A DNA stretch of 64,000 nt from Segetibacter sp. 3557_3. Lineage in GTDB: Bacteria; Bacteroidota; Bacteroidia; Chitinophagales; Chitinophagaceae. The stretch covers positions 186,001 through 250,000 of the forward strand of contig NZ_SMSK01000006.1 of the NCBI RefSeq assembly GCF_004354985.1. Reading direction: 5' to 3'. Below, piece by piece: positions 42,510 to 51,250 of this stretch. How positions within the stretch are numbered: the first letter of the stretch is position 1; each line of letters starts with the position of its first letter. The notes beneath the pieces are model-generated. The model worked only from the letters and a program-made list of their open reading frames with translations, was not told the origin of the DNA and ran no database searches. A program made the position numbers and the translations under genes.

Positions 42510-44009
42510 TTACAGATCGCTGTTGAATTGCTTGTATTGTTTCATCTTATTGTACAAGGTCTTACGGTCAACATTCAAAATCTTGGCAGCTTTGCTTTTG
42601 TTATAATTTGCTTTGCGCAATGCTTCTACAATCATCTCATATTCTGCATCGATACTTGCACCTTTCAGGCTGTGCTCATTTATTACCAGTGGCTTGCTTA
42701 AAACCGGTTCAGGAATAGCTGAACTGTATGTATTTGATGGAATATCAACCTGTGGTGCCTGGTGAGCCGGAGCATTTACTTCATCAGGAGTTTCATCAAA
42801 CTGGAGCTTGGTGAAATTTGTTATTTCGAAGGGAAGTACGATGGGCATTATGTATTCCGTGTCGCATAATAAAGTAGCCCTTTTAACCACATTCTTCAAC
42901 TCTCGCAGGTTACCATGCCATACATAGTTCTTAAATATGGCCTCGACCTCGGGCGAAAATCCCCGAATGTTTTTTCCAAGCTCCTGGTTGGTAAGCCGCA
43001 GAAAATGGTTTGCGAATATCATAAGGTCGTACTTACGATCCCGCAATGGTGGAACTTCGATACTAAATTCGTTGAACCTGTGGTAAAGATCTTCCCTGAA
43101 CTTCCCTTTTCTAGCAGCATCCAGCAGCCTTTCATTGCTCGCAATGATAATACGTACATCAAGATCGATATCTTTATTTCCACCAATACGCCGCATCTTT
43201 CTCTCCTGCACAACCCTGAGCAGTGCAACCTGGATATCATATGATAGGTTTGCAACTTCATCAAGGAAGATGGTACCTCCATTTGCAATCTCAAAGCTGC
43301 CGATCTTCTGATTTAATGCTCCGGTAAAAGAGCCTTTCTCATGACCAAAGAGCTCGCTACCGGCGAGCTCTTTAGAAAGTGCACCACAATCAATGGCCAC
43401 AAATGGCTGATCATGGCGTTTGCTGCGTTTATGGATTTCCTGGGCAATTGCTTCTTTACCACTTCCGCTTTCTCCATAAATAAGAATGCTGTAATTGGTT
43501 GGAGCGACAAGGTCTATTTGCTTCAGGATATTTTTAAACTCGGGGCTGTCACTGAAAATATACTGCCCTGAGGTAATGGTTTTTGCACGGCTCTTCTTTG
43601 CCTCTTCTATAGACTCTGGTGACGCGTCAGAGTCAGCCGGAACAGATGAACTTTTATCGAGTGCTTTTTTGATAGACAGGATAATTTCGTCGGGAAACAG
43701 GGGCTTGGTAACATAGTCGTATGCCCCAAGTTTCATTACATCGACAGCTACCTTTATATCGCTATAACCCGTGACAATGATCACGGGTGTACGAGGATAC
43801 TTATCCTTTATTTTTATCAACAGTTCCTTGCCGTCAAAATCCTCCAGACGAAAATCGCAAAGCACGAGGTCTGGTTGCTGTTGTTCCAGGAATTCAATTG
43901 CTTTTTTGCCGTTATGCGCAAGTACTACTTCATAGCCATTTTTCGTTAGAAATCTCTTTAATAAAAGACACATGTCCACATCGTCATCAATAACTAATAT
44001 TTTACTCAT
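42510..44009 (-). CDS. NtrC-type sigma-54-dependent response regulator
   Basis: The protein has 499 residues. It has a receiver domain (phospho-acceptor Asp52), then a central AAA+ domain with Walker A GESGSGKE (179-186) and the sigma-54 contact loop GSFTGA (226-231), a slight variant of GAFTGA. A Fis-type helix-turn-helix at the C terminus follows (NKSKAAKILNVDRKTLYNKM). It would open promoters bound by sigma-54 polymerase on phosphorylation. The gene lies 28 bases after rpoN, so sigma factor and activator are co-transcribed. Targets are unknown. Confidence 0.96.
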   Translation of the reverse strand: MSKILVIDDDVDMCLLLKRFLTKNGYEVVLAHNGKKAIEFLEQQQPDLVLCDFRLEDFDGKELLIKIKDKYPRTPVIIVTGYSDIKVAVDVMKLGAYDYVTKPLFPDEIILSIKKALDKSSSVPADSDASPESIEEAKKSRAKTITSGQYIFSDSPEFKNILKQIDLVAPTNYSILIYGESGSGKEAIAQEIHKRSKRHDQPFVAIDCGALSKELAGSELFGHEKGSFTGALNQKIGSFEIANGGTIFLDEVANLSYDIQVALLRVVQERKMRRIGGNKDIDLDVRIIIASNERLLDAARKGKFREDLYHRFNEFSIEVPPLRDRKYDLMIFANHFLRLTNQELGKNIRGFSPEVEAIFKNYVWHGNLRELKNVVKRATLLCDTEYIMPIVLPFEITNFTKLQFDETPDEVNAPAHQAPQVDIPSNTYSSAIPEPVLSKPLVINEHSLKGASIDAEYEMIVEALRKANYNKSKAAKILNVDRKTLYNKMKQYKQFNSDL

Positions 44010-44037
44010 TTAATGGTTATTAAAGTTTTATGTTATC

Positions 44038-45459
44038 TTATGCCCACATGCGCCTAAGTTGAGCGACGGGTATTTGTAATTGCTCACGATATTTCGCAAT
44101 TGTTCTGCGGGCTACATTAATGCCTTTACTTGCTAATATAGCGACTAATTGTTGATCAGTATAGGGATTGAGCTTATCTTCCTTTTCAATCACAGCCTCA
44201 ATTGCGGATTGAATTACCCGGTTACTTATTACCTCGCCTTCCTGATTTATGATCCCTTCAGTAAAGAGATTTTTGAGGAGAATGATACCAAATGGCGTAT
44301 CAACATACTTATTTGATGTAACCCTTGAAACGGTTGAGATATCTACACCAACCCTGTCTGCAATGTTCTTTAAGATCATGGGTTTCAGAAGGCTCACATC
44401 TCCATAAAGGAAGTATTCGCGCTGCAGCTGAACGATTGCCTTCATGATCTGCATCATTGTGCTTTCACGTTGTTTGATGGCGTTGACAAACCATTGTGCA
44501 GAACTCAATTTACTTTTAAGGTATTGTGCGGCCGTCTTGTCTTTTCTCTGGTTAGCAGAGTCGACAGTTTCCATTAACGACTGGTTAATGTACAATGATG
44601 AGGACCGGGAACGAAACAAGTTGATCTCGATTTCTTCATTATCATTTACCGTAAGGATGAAGTCGGGAAGGATATTGTTGTTAACGGGCTGAGAACCTTC
44701 CGCTTCAGAAATGGGCTTCATTTTTAGTGATGCAAGAAGCTTAAGGATGATCTTTAGCTCATCTTCTTCTATATCGAGGGCATCCATAATCTTTTCCATA
44801 TTGCGATGGGAAAGATCAGAATAATGATTTTCGAGAAGCGTAATGGCTTTTTTAACATCAGGCCCTTTCTTATCGAAGTGGTATAATTGAAGCAACAGGC
44901 ACTCACGGGTGTTTTGTGCGCCAATACCCACCGGTTCGAGTCGTTGAACTTCTTTTAGTACAACTTCAAGCTCAGCCACTTCAACGATCATTCCTTGTTT
45001 AAAGGAAAGGTCGTCAGCCATATTATCCAGGTCTTGAGCAAGAAGACCGTTGCCATTAAGACAATCAATGATATAATCGGCTAATTGTAGTTGCCGGTCG
45101 GATAGGTTTGCGTATCGTATCTGGTTCTTTAAAGTTTCACGGAAATCAGTATAAGCTTTAATGGGTATATTCGGAACCGCATCGTTGTTAAAATAGTTTT
45201 CGTATTCAAGCTTATAGTTAGGTATGTCATCATAACCGTGCTCTTCCCAATCCTGGAAGTCCTGTACTGCTTCCTTCGAGAACTTCTCTACATCAATGTT
45301 CTCCTCTTCATTATTTTGTTCCAGTAGGGGATTTTCATCCAGTTCATCAGATATTCTCTGATCAAGCTCTAAAACATTCAGGTGAAATATATTCAGCATT
45401 TGAATCTGCTGCGGAAGGATCTTAAGCTGTTGCCTTTGCGTTTGGATTTGGGTAAGCAT
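44038..45459 (-). CDS. rpoN: RNA polymerase sigma-54 factor
   Basis: The protein has 473 residues. The N-terminal activator-interacting region is Gln/Leu-rich (QQLKILPQQIQMLNIFHLN). An acidic linker follows, then the core-binding domain, the HTH, and the RpoN box ARRTIAKYR at 450-458, which reads the -24 promoter element. The length is normal. It is the first gene of a minus-strand unit with an NtrC-type activator directly downstream. No clear TTTG/TAnnTTTG pair was found upstream. Confidence 0.97.
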   Translation of the reverse strand: MLTQIQTQRQQLKILPQQIQMLNIFHLNVLELDQRISDELDENPLLEQNNEEENIDVEKFSKEAVQDFQDWEEHGYDDIPNYKLEYENYFNNDAVPNIPIKAYTDFRETLKNQIRYANLSDRQLQLADYIIDCLNGNGLLAQDLDNMADDLSFKQGMIVEVAELEVVLKEVQRLEPVGIGAQNTRECLLLQLYHFDKKGPDVKKAITLLENHYSDLSHRNMEKIMDALDIEEDELKIILKLLASLKMKPISEAEGSQPVNNNILPDFILTVNDNEEIEINLFRSRSSSLYINQSLMETVDSANQRKDKTAAQYLKSKLSSAQWFVNAIKQRESTMMQIMKAIVQLQREYFLYGDVSLLKPMILKNIADRVGVDISTVSRVTSNKYVDTPFGIILLKNLFTEGIINQEGEVISNRVIQSAIEAVIEKEDKLNPYTDQQLVAILASKGINVARRTIAKYREQLQIPVAQLRRMWA

Positions 45460-46240
45460 ATCAGAATGTTTTGGGATTATTGTTCACACCGTTACAAAGC
45501 CAACATAGCACCAAAGTGCTCAAATACTCTTAAATGTTCTAAATAATTAACAATCATACACTTATCATTATTTTTTGCTCAGTTTAATTTGATTTACGCC
45601 TTTTAACCGGATTGATTTACAGGCTTGTGTAGATAAACTTCCACAATATACTGCTTTTCTAAAGGAGACGAGTACTAGACGGCATGCGAAAAGATCTTCT
45701 GCCCTGAAACCAACTGAAAGCTTGTGGATGAAAGCAGTAGCAGCTATTTGGTATCCTGGTAGTTTGTTGAGTTGGAGAAGATTGGGAGACTATTCCCCGA
45801 ATACACTGCCTGGAACAGGTGTAGAAGTCCAATAGATGCAAAGCATCGTTCAAGGGTCATGGCAGACGAGAATCAGGTGAATAGCTTTCGTATAGTTTCG
45901 ATAAGAACGTTTGATGCGCTGGAATTGTATAGAAGAAAAAGATCCTCTAATTTAAACTGTATTCCGGGAAAACAGCTTTGTATCATGTATTCTACAAAGT
46001 GTCGTATTGCTTTCGGTAACATCCATTTTCCTGTGTTTTTTGCCAGGTGTTTGCTTTATTAAAATTCTTGTACCAGATCTGGATGGTCGTGAAATTAAAC
46101 GCACACAACTATGACGGGAACAAAGAGCACAGTTGCTTTTAAGCGGTCTGTTAACAAGGAGAGCCGGCTATTATTGGTATGATTATTATTACGTTAGTAG
46201 TAGAAACATCACAAATTATTCATCACTAAAACTCATTACT
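45460..46240. other. Long divergent intergenic region, rpoN to DUF1328
   Basis: In this 781-base gap the first 100 bases must hold the rpoN promoter. Frames on either strand between 45659 and 46062 (64 and 96 codons) have no start context, signal or domain features and overlap each other, so I do not call them. No strong hairpin was seen. Confidence 0.45.
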
Positions 46241-46405
46241 ATGTTACGTTGGACAATCACATTCCTGATCATTGCGATAATTGCCGCAGTATTTGGTTTC
46301 GGTGGAATAGCCTCCAGTGCAGCTGGCATCGCGAAAATCCTGTTTTTTATCTTTATCGTATTGTTCCTGCTGTCGTTGATTGGCGGACGGAAAACAATTG
46401 ACTAA
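46241..46405 (+). CDS. DUF1328 family small membrane protein (YtjA-like)
   Basis: The protein has 54 residues. The family pattern is complete: [25 protein letters not shown], then [21 protein letters not shown] with a basic/acidic end (GGRKTID). It has two hydrophobic helices. DUF1328 proteins are small inner-membrane proteins of unknown role, often in stress regulons. The internal ATG at 46241 is the family start. A strong terminator follows. Confidence 0.92.
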   Translation: MLRWTITFLIIAIIAAVFGFGGIASSAAGIAKILFFIFIVLFLLSLIGGRKTID

Positions 46406-46418
46406 CTAATACACGTAA

Positions 46419-46456
46419 AAAAAGAGGCTGCCTCAATTATAAGGCAGCCTCTTTTT
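46419..46456. terminator. Bidirectional terminator
   Basis: AAAAAGAGGCTGCCT (46419-46433) and AGGCAGCCTCTTTTT (46442-46456) form a perfect 15-bp stem with an 8-base loop between convergent genes. Confidence 0.9.
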
Positions 46457-46507
46457 ATTTATAGGACTGTTCGTTTTAGAACGTTCTTTTACTGGTAACC
46501 AGAGTGA

Positions 46508-47182
46508 TTACAAAGCTTTGTCGCTCTTTGCTTTTTCTACAAGCTTTTCCGTAGCGTATATCGCAAATTCTACCCTCCTGTTTTCCGCTCTTCCCGACTC
46601 CGTTGCATTTGAAACCTTTGGCTGCGACTTGCCGTACCATGCTGTCTTGAGCCGATCTGAGGAAAGTCCCTGTTGCCTTAGATAAGCAACAACTTCTTTT
46701 GCCCGCCTTTCAGAGAGCTGCATGTTATGATCGTCTGAACCGGTATCATCTGTATGGCCCTCGACCAATACATAAGTATCCGGATACTTATTTAAAACTT
46801 GTGCAAGTTCTTTTACCTTGCTTTGGGCTGAAGAGGTCAGATCAGCCTTATCAACTCCAAACAAAACGCCCGCCTTAAAGGTCACATTTATCCCTTCACC
46901 AACCCGCTTTACTTCTGCACCGGATATCTTCTCAATCTCCTTTGCTTCTTTATCCATCTGGCGTCCAATAACCCCACCGGTTGCTCCACCAACTGCGGCA
47001 CCAATGATAGCACCTAACGCGGTATTTCCTGCAGCTTTACCAACTCCGGCACCTACCGCGCCACCTGCGCCGGCACCAATCAATACTCCTTTTTGACCCT
47101 TGTTTAATGTTTTGCAAGCCGATACACCTAAGCTTAGCAATAAAACCATCACAAACAAATTCAAAACACTTGTCTTTTTCAT
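46508..47182 (-). CDS. OmpA-family lipoprotein with glycine-zipper segment
   Basis: The protein has 224 residues. The signal ends in VSAC (Cys23). A glycine-zipper region follows (GVLIGAGAGGAVGAGVG and GAIIGAAVGGATGGVIG, about 33-75). The C-terminal OmpA-like peptidoglycan-binding domain (about 100-215) has VLVEGHTDDTGSDDHNMQLSE-type residues and ends in ENRRVEF. It would tether the outer membrane to peptidoglycan, like YiaD-type proteins. It is a single gene between terminators. Confidence 0.93.
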   Translation of the reverse strand: MKKTSVLNLFVMVLLLSLGVSACKTLNKGQKGVLIGAGAGGAVGAGVGKAAGNTALGAIIGAAVGGATGGVIGRQMDKEAKEIEKISGAEVKRVGEGINVTFKAGVLFGVDKADLTSSAQSKVKELAQVLNKYPDTYVLVEGHTDDTGSDDHNMQLSERRAKEVVAYLRQQGLSSDRLKTAWYGKSQPKVSNATESGRAENRRVEFAIYATEKLVEKAKSDKAL

Positions 47183-47315
47183 AATTAAACCATTTACAAT
47201 TATACAATCATGCCCTTGTGAGCATGCTATTACTTCGTTACTAATTGCCGGGAATTATTGTGCTGTTATCACCAGCAATTGCATCGAGTATTAACCAAGC
47301 CATACACTAAAATAA

Positions 47316-47334
47316 ACCCCGGCTAATCCGGGGT
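47316..47334 (-). terminator. Intrinsic terminator after the beta-barrel gene
   Basis: ACCCCGG and CCGGGGT arms (47316-47322, 47328-47334) with a 5-base loop; on the minus strand T-rich sequence (TTATTTTA) follows. Confidence 0.75.
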
Positions 47335-47362
47335 ATATGATGATATCTGGCTTATAAGATGA

Positions 47363-48010
47363 TTAGTAAGTTCCGAGGCCCCAGTTAACACCTACGTTTA
47401 TACCAATGTTATTGTTGTTAAACTTCGGTCCACCCAATTTATTGATATTTCTGAAACCATTATAGTAATTGACATCTGCCATAAACCAGGTATTTTTCAC
47501 AAGACGGTAGTTGATACCAGCCCCTGCATGTAAACCGATGTCGAACCTTTCGTACAGGTCTTTTGCATCCACAGCTGTAGCAGAAGTATTGCCACCCGCT
47601 ACTGTTTTAATTTCACGCTCACCGCCAATCAGGTAACCAAATGAAGGGCCAACTGAAATCTTGGGACGGACCCTGTTACCAGGGGTTCCAAAGAAATACA
47701 TTGCTTTCAATGGAAGTCTGAGGTAGTCAAGTTTAGATGTATTGGTTACCATAACATTCGCTGTTGTTCCTTCAGTTTTGCTACCCTCGATGGAATACTT
47801 TAAATCAGCGCCAAAACCAAAACTGGACTTTGTACTGTAAATGAACGATAATCCTACATTACCAGCTGGCATATACTTATTATCGCCATAATTTTTAATC
47901 CACGCATGTCCGAAACCAGCGTTAATTCCCAGTGACGTGTTTTGCCTTTGCTGCGCAAATACTGTTATTGTACTCAAAACAAGTCCTGCGACTAACAATC
48001 CTTTTTTCAT
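47363..48010 (-). CDS. Outer-membrane beta-barrel (porin-like, OMP_b-brl) protein
   Basis: The protein has 215 residues from the internal ATG at 48010, which gives a clean signal peptide (KKGLLVAGLVLSTITVFAQ). The mature part is alternating beta-strand sequence typical of the Bacteroidota PorT/outer-membrane barrel domain: FGFGADLKYSIEG, LPLKAMYFFG, PKISVGPSFGYLIGG, VGVNWGLGTY. It probably has eight strands. Function is unknown. It has its own terminator. Confidence 0.85.
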   Translation of the reverse strand: MKKGLLVAGLVLSTITVFAQQRQNTSLGINAGFGHAWIKNYGDNKYMPAGNVGLSFIYSTKSSFGFGADLKYSIEGSKTEGTTANVMVTNTSKLDYLRLPLKAMYFFGTPGNRVRPKISVGPSFGYLIGGEREIKTVAGGNTSATAVDAKDLYERFDIGLHAGAGINYRLVKNTWFMADVNYYNGFRNINKLGGPKFNNNNIGINVGVNWGLGTY

Positions 48011-48336
48011 AACTTTTGATTTTTCATCCAATTGGCAAAATTGGTGCCATCAACAAACAGGTTGTCGTTTTTGGTTTGAAGAAAAGGCCCCCGGATTTTT
48101 GAAACCGCTGTTATATCCACAACTTTCCTTGATTCCAGAATTGGCTTACATTTCTATGACTCAAACGCAGCAAGTATTCTAAGTTGCTGCACTATAATGC
48201 ATCTAAAACACAAAAACATTCCTGGTCATGTTCGTAAATAGGGCCTTGCTTTTAAACGAAGGTGATCGTCGAAAAACCTGATATCGGCAGTAAGTCATGA
48301 CATGAAGGTTAAACCCGCCAATCCGTGTTGATGAGG
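48011..48336. other. Gene-free region upstream of the beta-barrel gene
   Basis: These 326 bases should carry the barrel gene promoter at the left edge. I found no exact promoter match, hairpin or plausible gene. Confidence 0.45.
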
Positions 48337-48365
48337 CATAAAAAAAGCCGGGGTAAGCCGGCTTT
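48337..48365 (-). terminator. Intrinsic terminator of the regulator/membrane-protein operon
   Basis: AAAGCCGG and CCGGCTTT arms (48344-48351, 48358-48365), 6-base loop, then a T-tract on the minus strand. It lies 21 bases after the regulator stop. Confidence 0.85.
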
Positions 48366-48386
48366 AAGCAAACAAACATTTAGTAG

Positions 48387-48677
48387 TTAGTTATCTGTAT
48401 TTAAATAACCTTGTAAGGCTTTTACATAGTTTTCAAAAGCCTCGATACCTTTCTTGGTTATCTGGCAAGTTGTTAAAGGATAATTGTCTTTGAATTGTTT
48501 AACCACTTCAATGTAACCCGCTTCCTTCAGCTTCTGCACCTGAACACTTAGGTTTCCTGCAGTAGCGTTCGTTTTCTCCTTGATGAAGGTAAACTCTGCT
48601 TCCTTAACGCTTATGAGCAGGCTCATAACGGCCAGGCGAAGTTGAGAATGTAATATGGGATCCAGCTCTTTAAACAC
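48387..48677 (-). CDS. Winged-helix DNA-binding regulator (MarR/HTH_34-like)
   Basis: The protein has 96 residues and is a single winged helix-turn-helix. The pattern is LHSQLRLAVMSLLISVKEAEFTF, then the recognition part NATAGNLSVQVQKLKEAGYIEV and a wing ending TCQITKKGIEAFENYV. Such short regulators commonly control a neighbouring membrane protein gene. Its start overlaps the stop of the preceding membrane protein gene by one base, so it is translated as the last gene of that operon. Confidence 0.9.
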   Translation of the reverse strand: MFKELDPILHSQLRLAVMSLLISVKEAEFTFIKEKTNATAGNLSVQVQKLKEAGYIEVVKQFKDNYPLTTCQITKKGIEAFENYVKALQGYLNTDN

Positions 48678-49297
48678 TATACCTGATTTGGTGGTCTGCT
48701 CTGCAACTTTCTAAATTCCCGGTTGGCAATATGCCCGGGGATGATATAGCCAAAAAGAACGGCAGTACCATGGAATACCATAAGCAGTTCAAACCTATGT
48801 ACAAACAGGCAGCCAAATGCAAGTATCCAGGTGATGATTGCGCCCACATATGAAGGCTTGAAATTGAGAACTGCTCCATAGATAAGCACCCAAAAAGCAT
48901 AAAGGTTCATCAGTAATGGAAAGCCGATCATCGGGCTTATGCCCAGGTTTATACCTGCGATGATGAACATCAATGAGATAAAGAAACCTATATTCAATTT
49001 ATTGAAGAGATCCCTTGTATAAGTCTTCACTTTGTGTTGCCGCTTGACAAACAGGCGTTTCCCGATGCTAATGAAGGCGAGTAGCAAAGATACTATCCCA
49101 AAAATATTCCAGAAAAGGAAGGTGCCGCCCCACCTGAAATGTTGGTTTAAAATCGTAGTAAGGGATGCAAAGAAAAGCATCCACCCCCAGATGATCCACG
49201 CTTTGCCGTCGTCTTTTTGCTCCTGCTTGGCGGTCTCAATCATCTGTTGTATGATCAGCAAACTCTGCTGGCCGCTCATCTCACTCCCCTTCTCCAT
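48677..49297 (-). CDS. Six-helix membrane protein, paralogue of the next gene
   Basis: The protein has 206 residues. A short cytosolic N-terminal helix (LLIIQQMIETAKQEQKDDG) precedes AWIIWGWMLFF and about six membrane helices, with a central charged loop containing HKVKTYTRD. It shares this layout, including WGW and KVKTY, with the 202-residue protein encoded immediately upstream, so the pair arose by tandem duplication. No family function is recognised. It overlaps the upstream gene by 17 bases and the downstream regulator by one. Confidence 0.8.
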   Translation of the reverse strand: MEKGSEMSGQQSLLIIQQMIETAKQEQKDDGKAWIIWGWMLFFASLTTILNQHFRWGGTFLFWNIFGIVSLLLAFISIGKRLFVKRQHKVKTYTRDLFNKLNIGFFISLMFIIAGINLGISPMIGFPLLMNLYAFWVLIYGAVLNFKPSYVGAIITWILAFGCLFVHRFELLMVFHGTAVLFGYIIPGHIANREFRKLQSRPPNQV

Positions 49298-49889
49298 ATA
49301 ATTTTTGTTTATTGTATTTTGCTTTCATCGCGTAACCAGGAACGATCCAGGCAACGATAACCGACAACATGATTAACAAAAGCTGGAATTTGACGATGAT
49401 AAATGTGGAAGCAATGGCAAGCACCCAACAAAAAACTCCACCGATAGTTAACTCCCTTACCTTAAGGACTTTACCTGAAAGAAAGGTTGGCACCCCATAC
49501 AACACCAGGAACATGGAATACAATGCCTGCCTCTCTTTATATTGTATCAATACAAATGCTGTTAAGGCAAGACAAACCACAAACACCAACCAAACATAGC
49601 CTAATATATCATCTGAATAAGTTTTTACCCGGCTTGCCTTCTTTCTTTTTCTCAAATACACTGCCTGGTAAATCATCGTAGCCCAGGTAACCATCCATAT
49701 CATTTCCGGATGAGCTACCAGTCGAAAGTGCCACATCACAAAATGGCCTAAACTGCACAAGGCGATTACCCACCCCCATAGCAGGTATAGGTGGCCGTTA
49801 TCGCCAAAGTTGTTCCTTGCGCGGTTTATCATTTCTTCAATCAGCTTCAAACTTTCGTTTGGAGTGATTGCTTTTTCGTGATCATCCAT
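49281..49889 (-). CDS. Six-helix membrane protein, paralogue of the previous gene
   Basis: The protein has 202 residues. An N-terminal soluble helix (SLKLIEEMINRARNNFGDNG) is followed by LYLLWGWVIAL and about six membrane helices with a middle loop SRVKTYSDD. The same landmarks appear at the same places in its neighbour. It lies in an operon with a winged-helix regulator and, 63 bases upstream, a secreted helical-repeat protein. The role is unknown; a sensor or transporter regulated by the small HTH protein is speculation. Confidence 0.8.
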   Translation of the reverse strand: MDDHEKAITPNESLKLIEEMINRARNNFGDNGHLYLLWGWVIALCSLGHFVMWHFRLVAHPEMIWMVTWATMIYQAVYLRKRKKASRVKTYSDDILGYVWLVFVVCLALTAFVLIQYKERQALYSMFLVLYGVPTFLSGKVLKVRELTIGGVFCWVLAIASTFIIVKFQLLLIMLSVIVAWIVPGYAMKAKYNKQKLYGEGE

Positions 49890-49952
49890 ATGCTTCTCTT
49901 TCTAAGTAAAAATAGCAGAGGCGATGCTGCCCCTGCAAATCATTTATGCACA

Positions 49953-50591
49953 TTATTTTGAAGCGGCAGCCAACATCCGTTCAGCACGTTTTTGTCCCCA
50001 AACGGGGTGCAGGGGCGTAACAGGCTTAAAGGCCTTGAAGAGTTCAACTGACTTCTCAAGGCTTTGGCGGGCTTTATCCTTACCACCACCAAATTGGGCA
50101 GGCGTATTCATCAGGCTTTCACCCTCCATCAGGTACACCCTGGGATTTTGTGCATCGATCGCCTTAGCCGTACCCAATGCCTGCCTGGCAACTGCGCCAT
50201 ATTGTTGCCAACGGTTCATTGGGTCAACAAGCATATGAAGTGTTGCCGACATATTCTTTAAAAGAAACAATTCCGAATTTTTCGGCTCAATAGCTTCAGC
50301 TTTTGCGATCAGCGCTTCTGCCCTATTTGCTATTTCGTCTTTATCGCCTTTTTGATCCGTAAACCCTTTAAACTCCATAGCAAGTGCCGCATAATAGTAC
50401 GGTAACCATTGCGTTTTTTCGGCATCTCCTATCCGCTCGAATGCAGCAGATACCTGCTGGTAATCTTCGGCTGTTTTACAGGTGTCAAACGCAGCTATTG
50501 TTTTTTCCATAGCTTTTTGATATTTATCATTTTGAGCGTACGACATAACAGATACACATAATAGTATCGTCATTACAAGAATTTGTTTCAT
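49953..50591 (-). CDS. Secreted TPR-like protein of unknown function
   Basis: The protein has 212 residues with a clear signal peptide (KQILVMTILLCVSVMSYAQ). The mature protein is all-helical with TPR-like repeats (LPYYYAALAMEFKGF, AEALIAKAEAIEPKNSELFLL, ALGTAKAIDAQNPRVYLMEG). It probably acts in the periplasm as a protein-protein scaffold. It precedes the two paralogous membrane protein genes by 63 bases on the same strand and is likely part of that transcript. Confidence 0.8.
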   Translation of the reverse strand: MKQILVMTILLCVSVMSYAQNDKYQKAMEKTIAAFDTCKTAEDYQQVSAAFERIGDAEKTQWLPYYYAALAMEFKGFTDQKGDKDEIANRAEALIAKAEAIEPKNSELFLLKNMSATLHMLVDPMNRWQQYGAVARQALGTAKAIDAQNPRVYLMEGESLMNTPAQFGGGKDKARQSLEKSVELFKAFKPVTPLHPVWGQKRAERMLAAASK

Positions 50592-50792
50592 GGCTATTAT
50601 TTATTTAGATTGATTATTTAATTATTGATTATTACTTTAAAATAAGTATTTGAGTAGCGAGGAATGGAATATAGCTGTTGAATTAACCGGCAGCAATTAA
50701 GATATTTTGAAGATCAACTATTAATTAGGCAAAACAAAACAGTGTTAGCATTATGGAAGGCTAAACTGGCCCACATTAGCTTCTCCAGGTCA

Positions 50793-51110
50793 TTACTGTT
50801 TCTCGTCGGCTTGTTTCAACTTATCATATTCCTTTTCAATTGTATTAAAGCGGCCCTCATGGTACGCAGAAAAATAATGGGAAGCCAGACCAATTCCCCA
50901 ACCCAACATCGGCCAGATGGGCCAGTAATAAGAACCAGGTCCGGAAGAAAAGTACCACACAATAACAAACAGGACATTTAAGATAACGTAACTTCTAAGG
51001 TTCCATTTAAATGACGCTCTTCTCCGAGCAAGTTGCCAGAGCCTTGCATCGTTATGGTCGTGAACACTAGAACTGTTCGGGTTATCATTTTGCTTGTATT
51101 GCGTTTCCAT
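50793..51110 (-). CDS. 2TM domain-containing protein (second copy)
   Basis: The protein has 105 residues. It carries the DARLWQLARRRASFKWNLRSY signature of the 2TM family, two membrane helices (VILNVLFVIVWYFSS and WPIWPMLGWGIGLASHYFSAY), and a Lys/Glu tail. It is clearly paralogous to the protein at 19780-20058, with a longer polar N terminus. A 200-base gap separates it from the secreted TPR gene. It may head the same operon or be independent. Confidence 0.85.
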   Translation of the reverse strand: METQYKQNDNPNSSSVHDHNDARLWQLARRRASFKWNLRSYVILNVLFVIVWYFSSGPGSYYWPIWPMLGWGIGLASHYFSAYHEGRFNTIEKEYDKLKQADEKQ

Positions 51111-51250
51111 AATAGTATTTTTTTATTTTGAATAAATTATTGATTGCTTTCAACCGGTTCTGAATGCTGTTAGCCTTATTTAAAAAAGAATTATGCTAAT
51201 TATGGTCCGATATAATAAACTGTCTTTAAATGTGTTTGATCAAAGACGTT

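Noticed and set aside
45772-46062. 96-codon frame between rpoN and the DUF1328 gene
   Set aside because: Composition is not protein-like, it conflicts with an opposite-strand frame, and no domain is visible.
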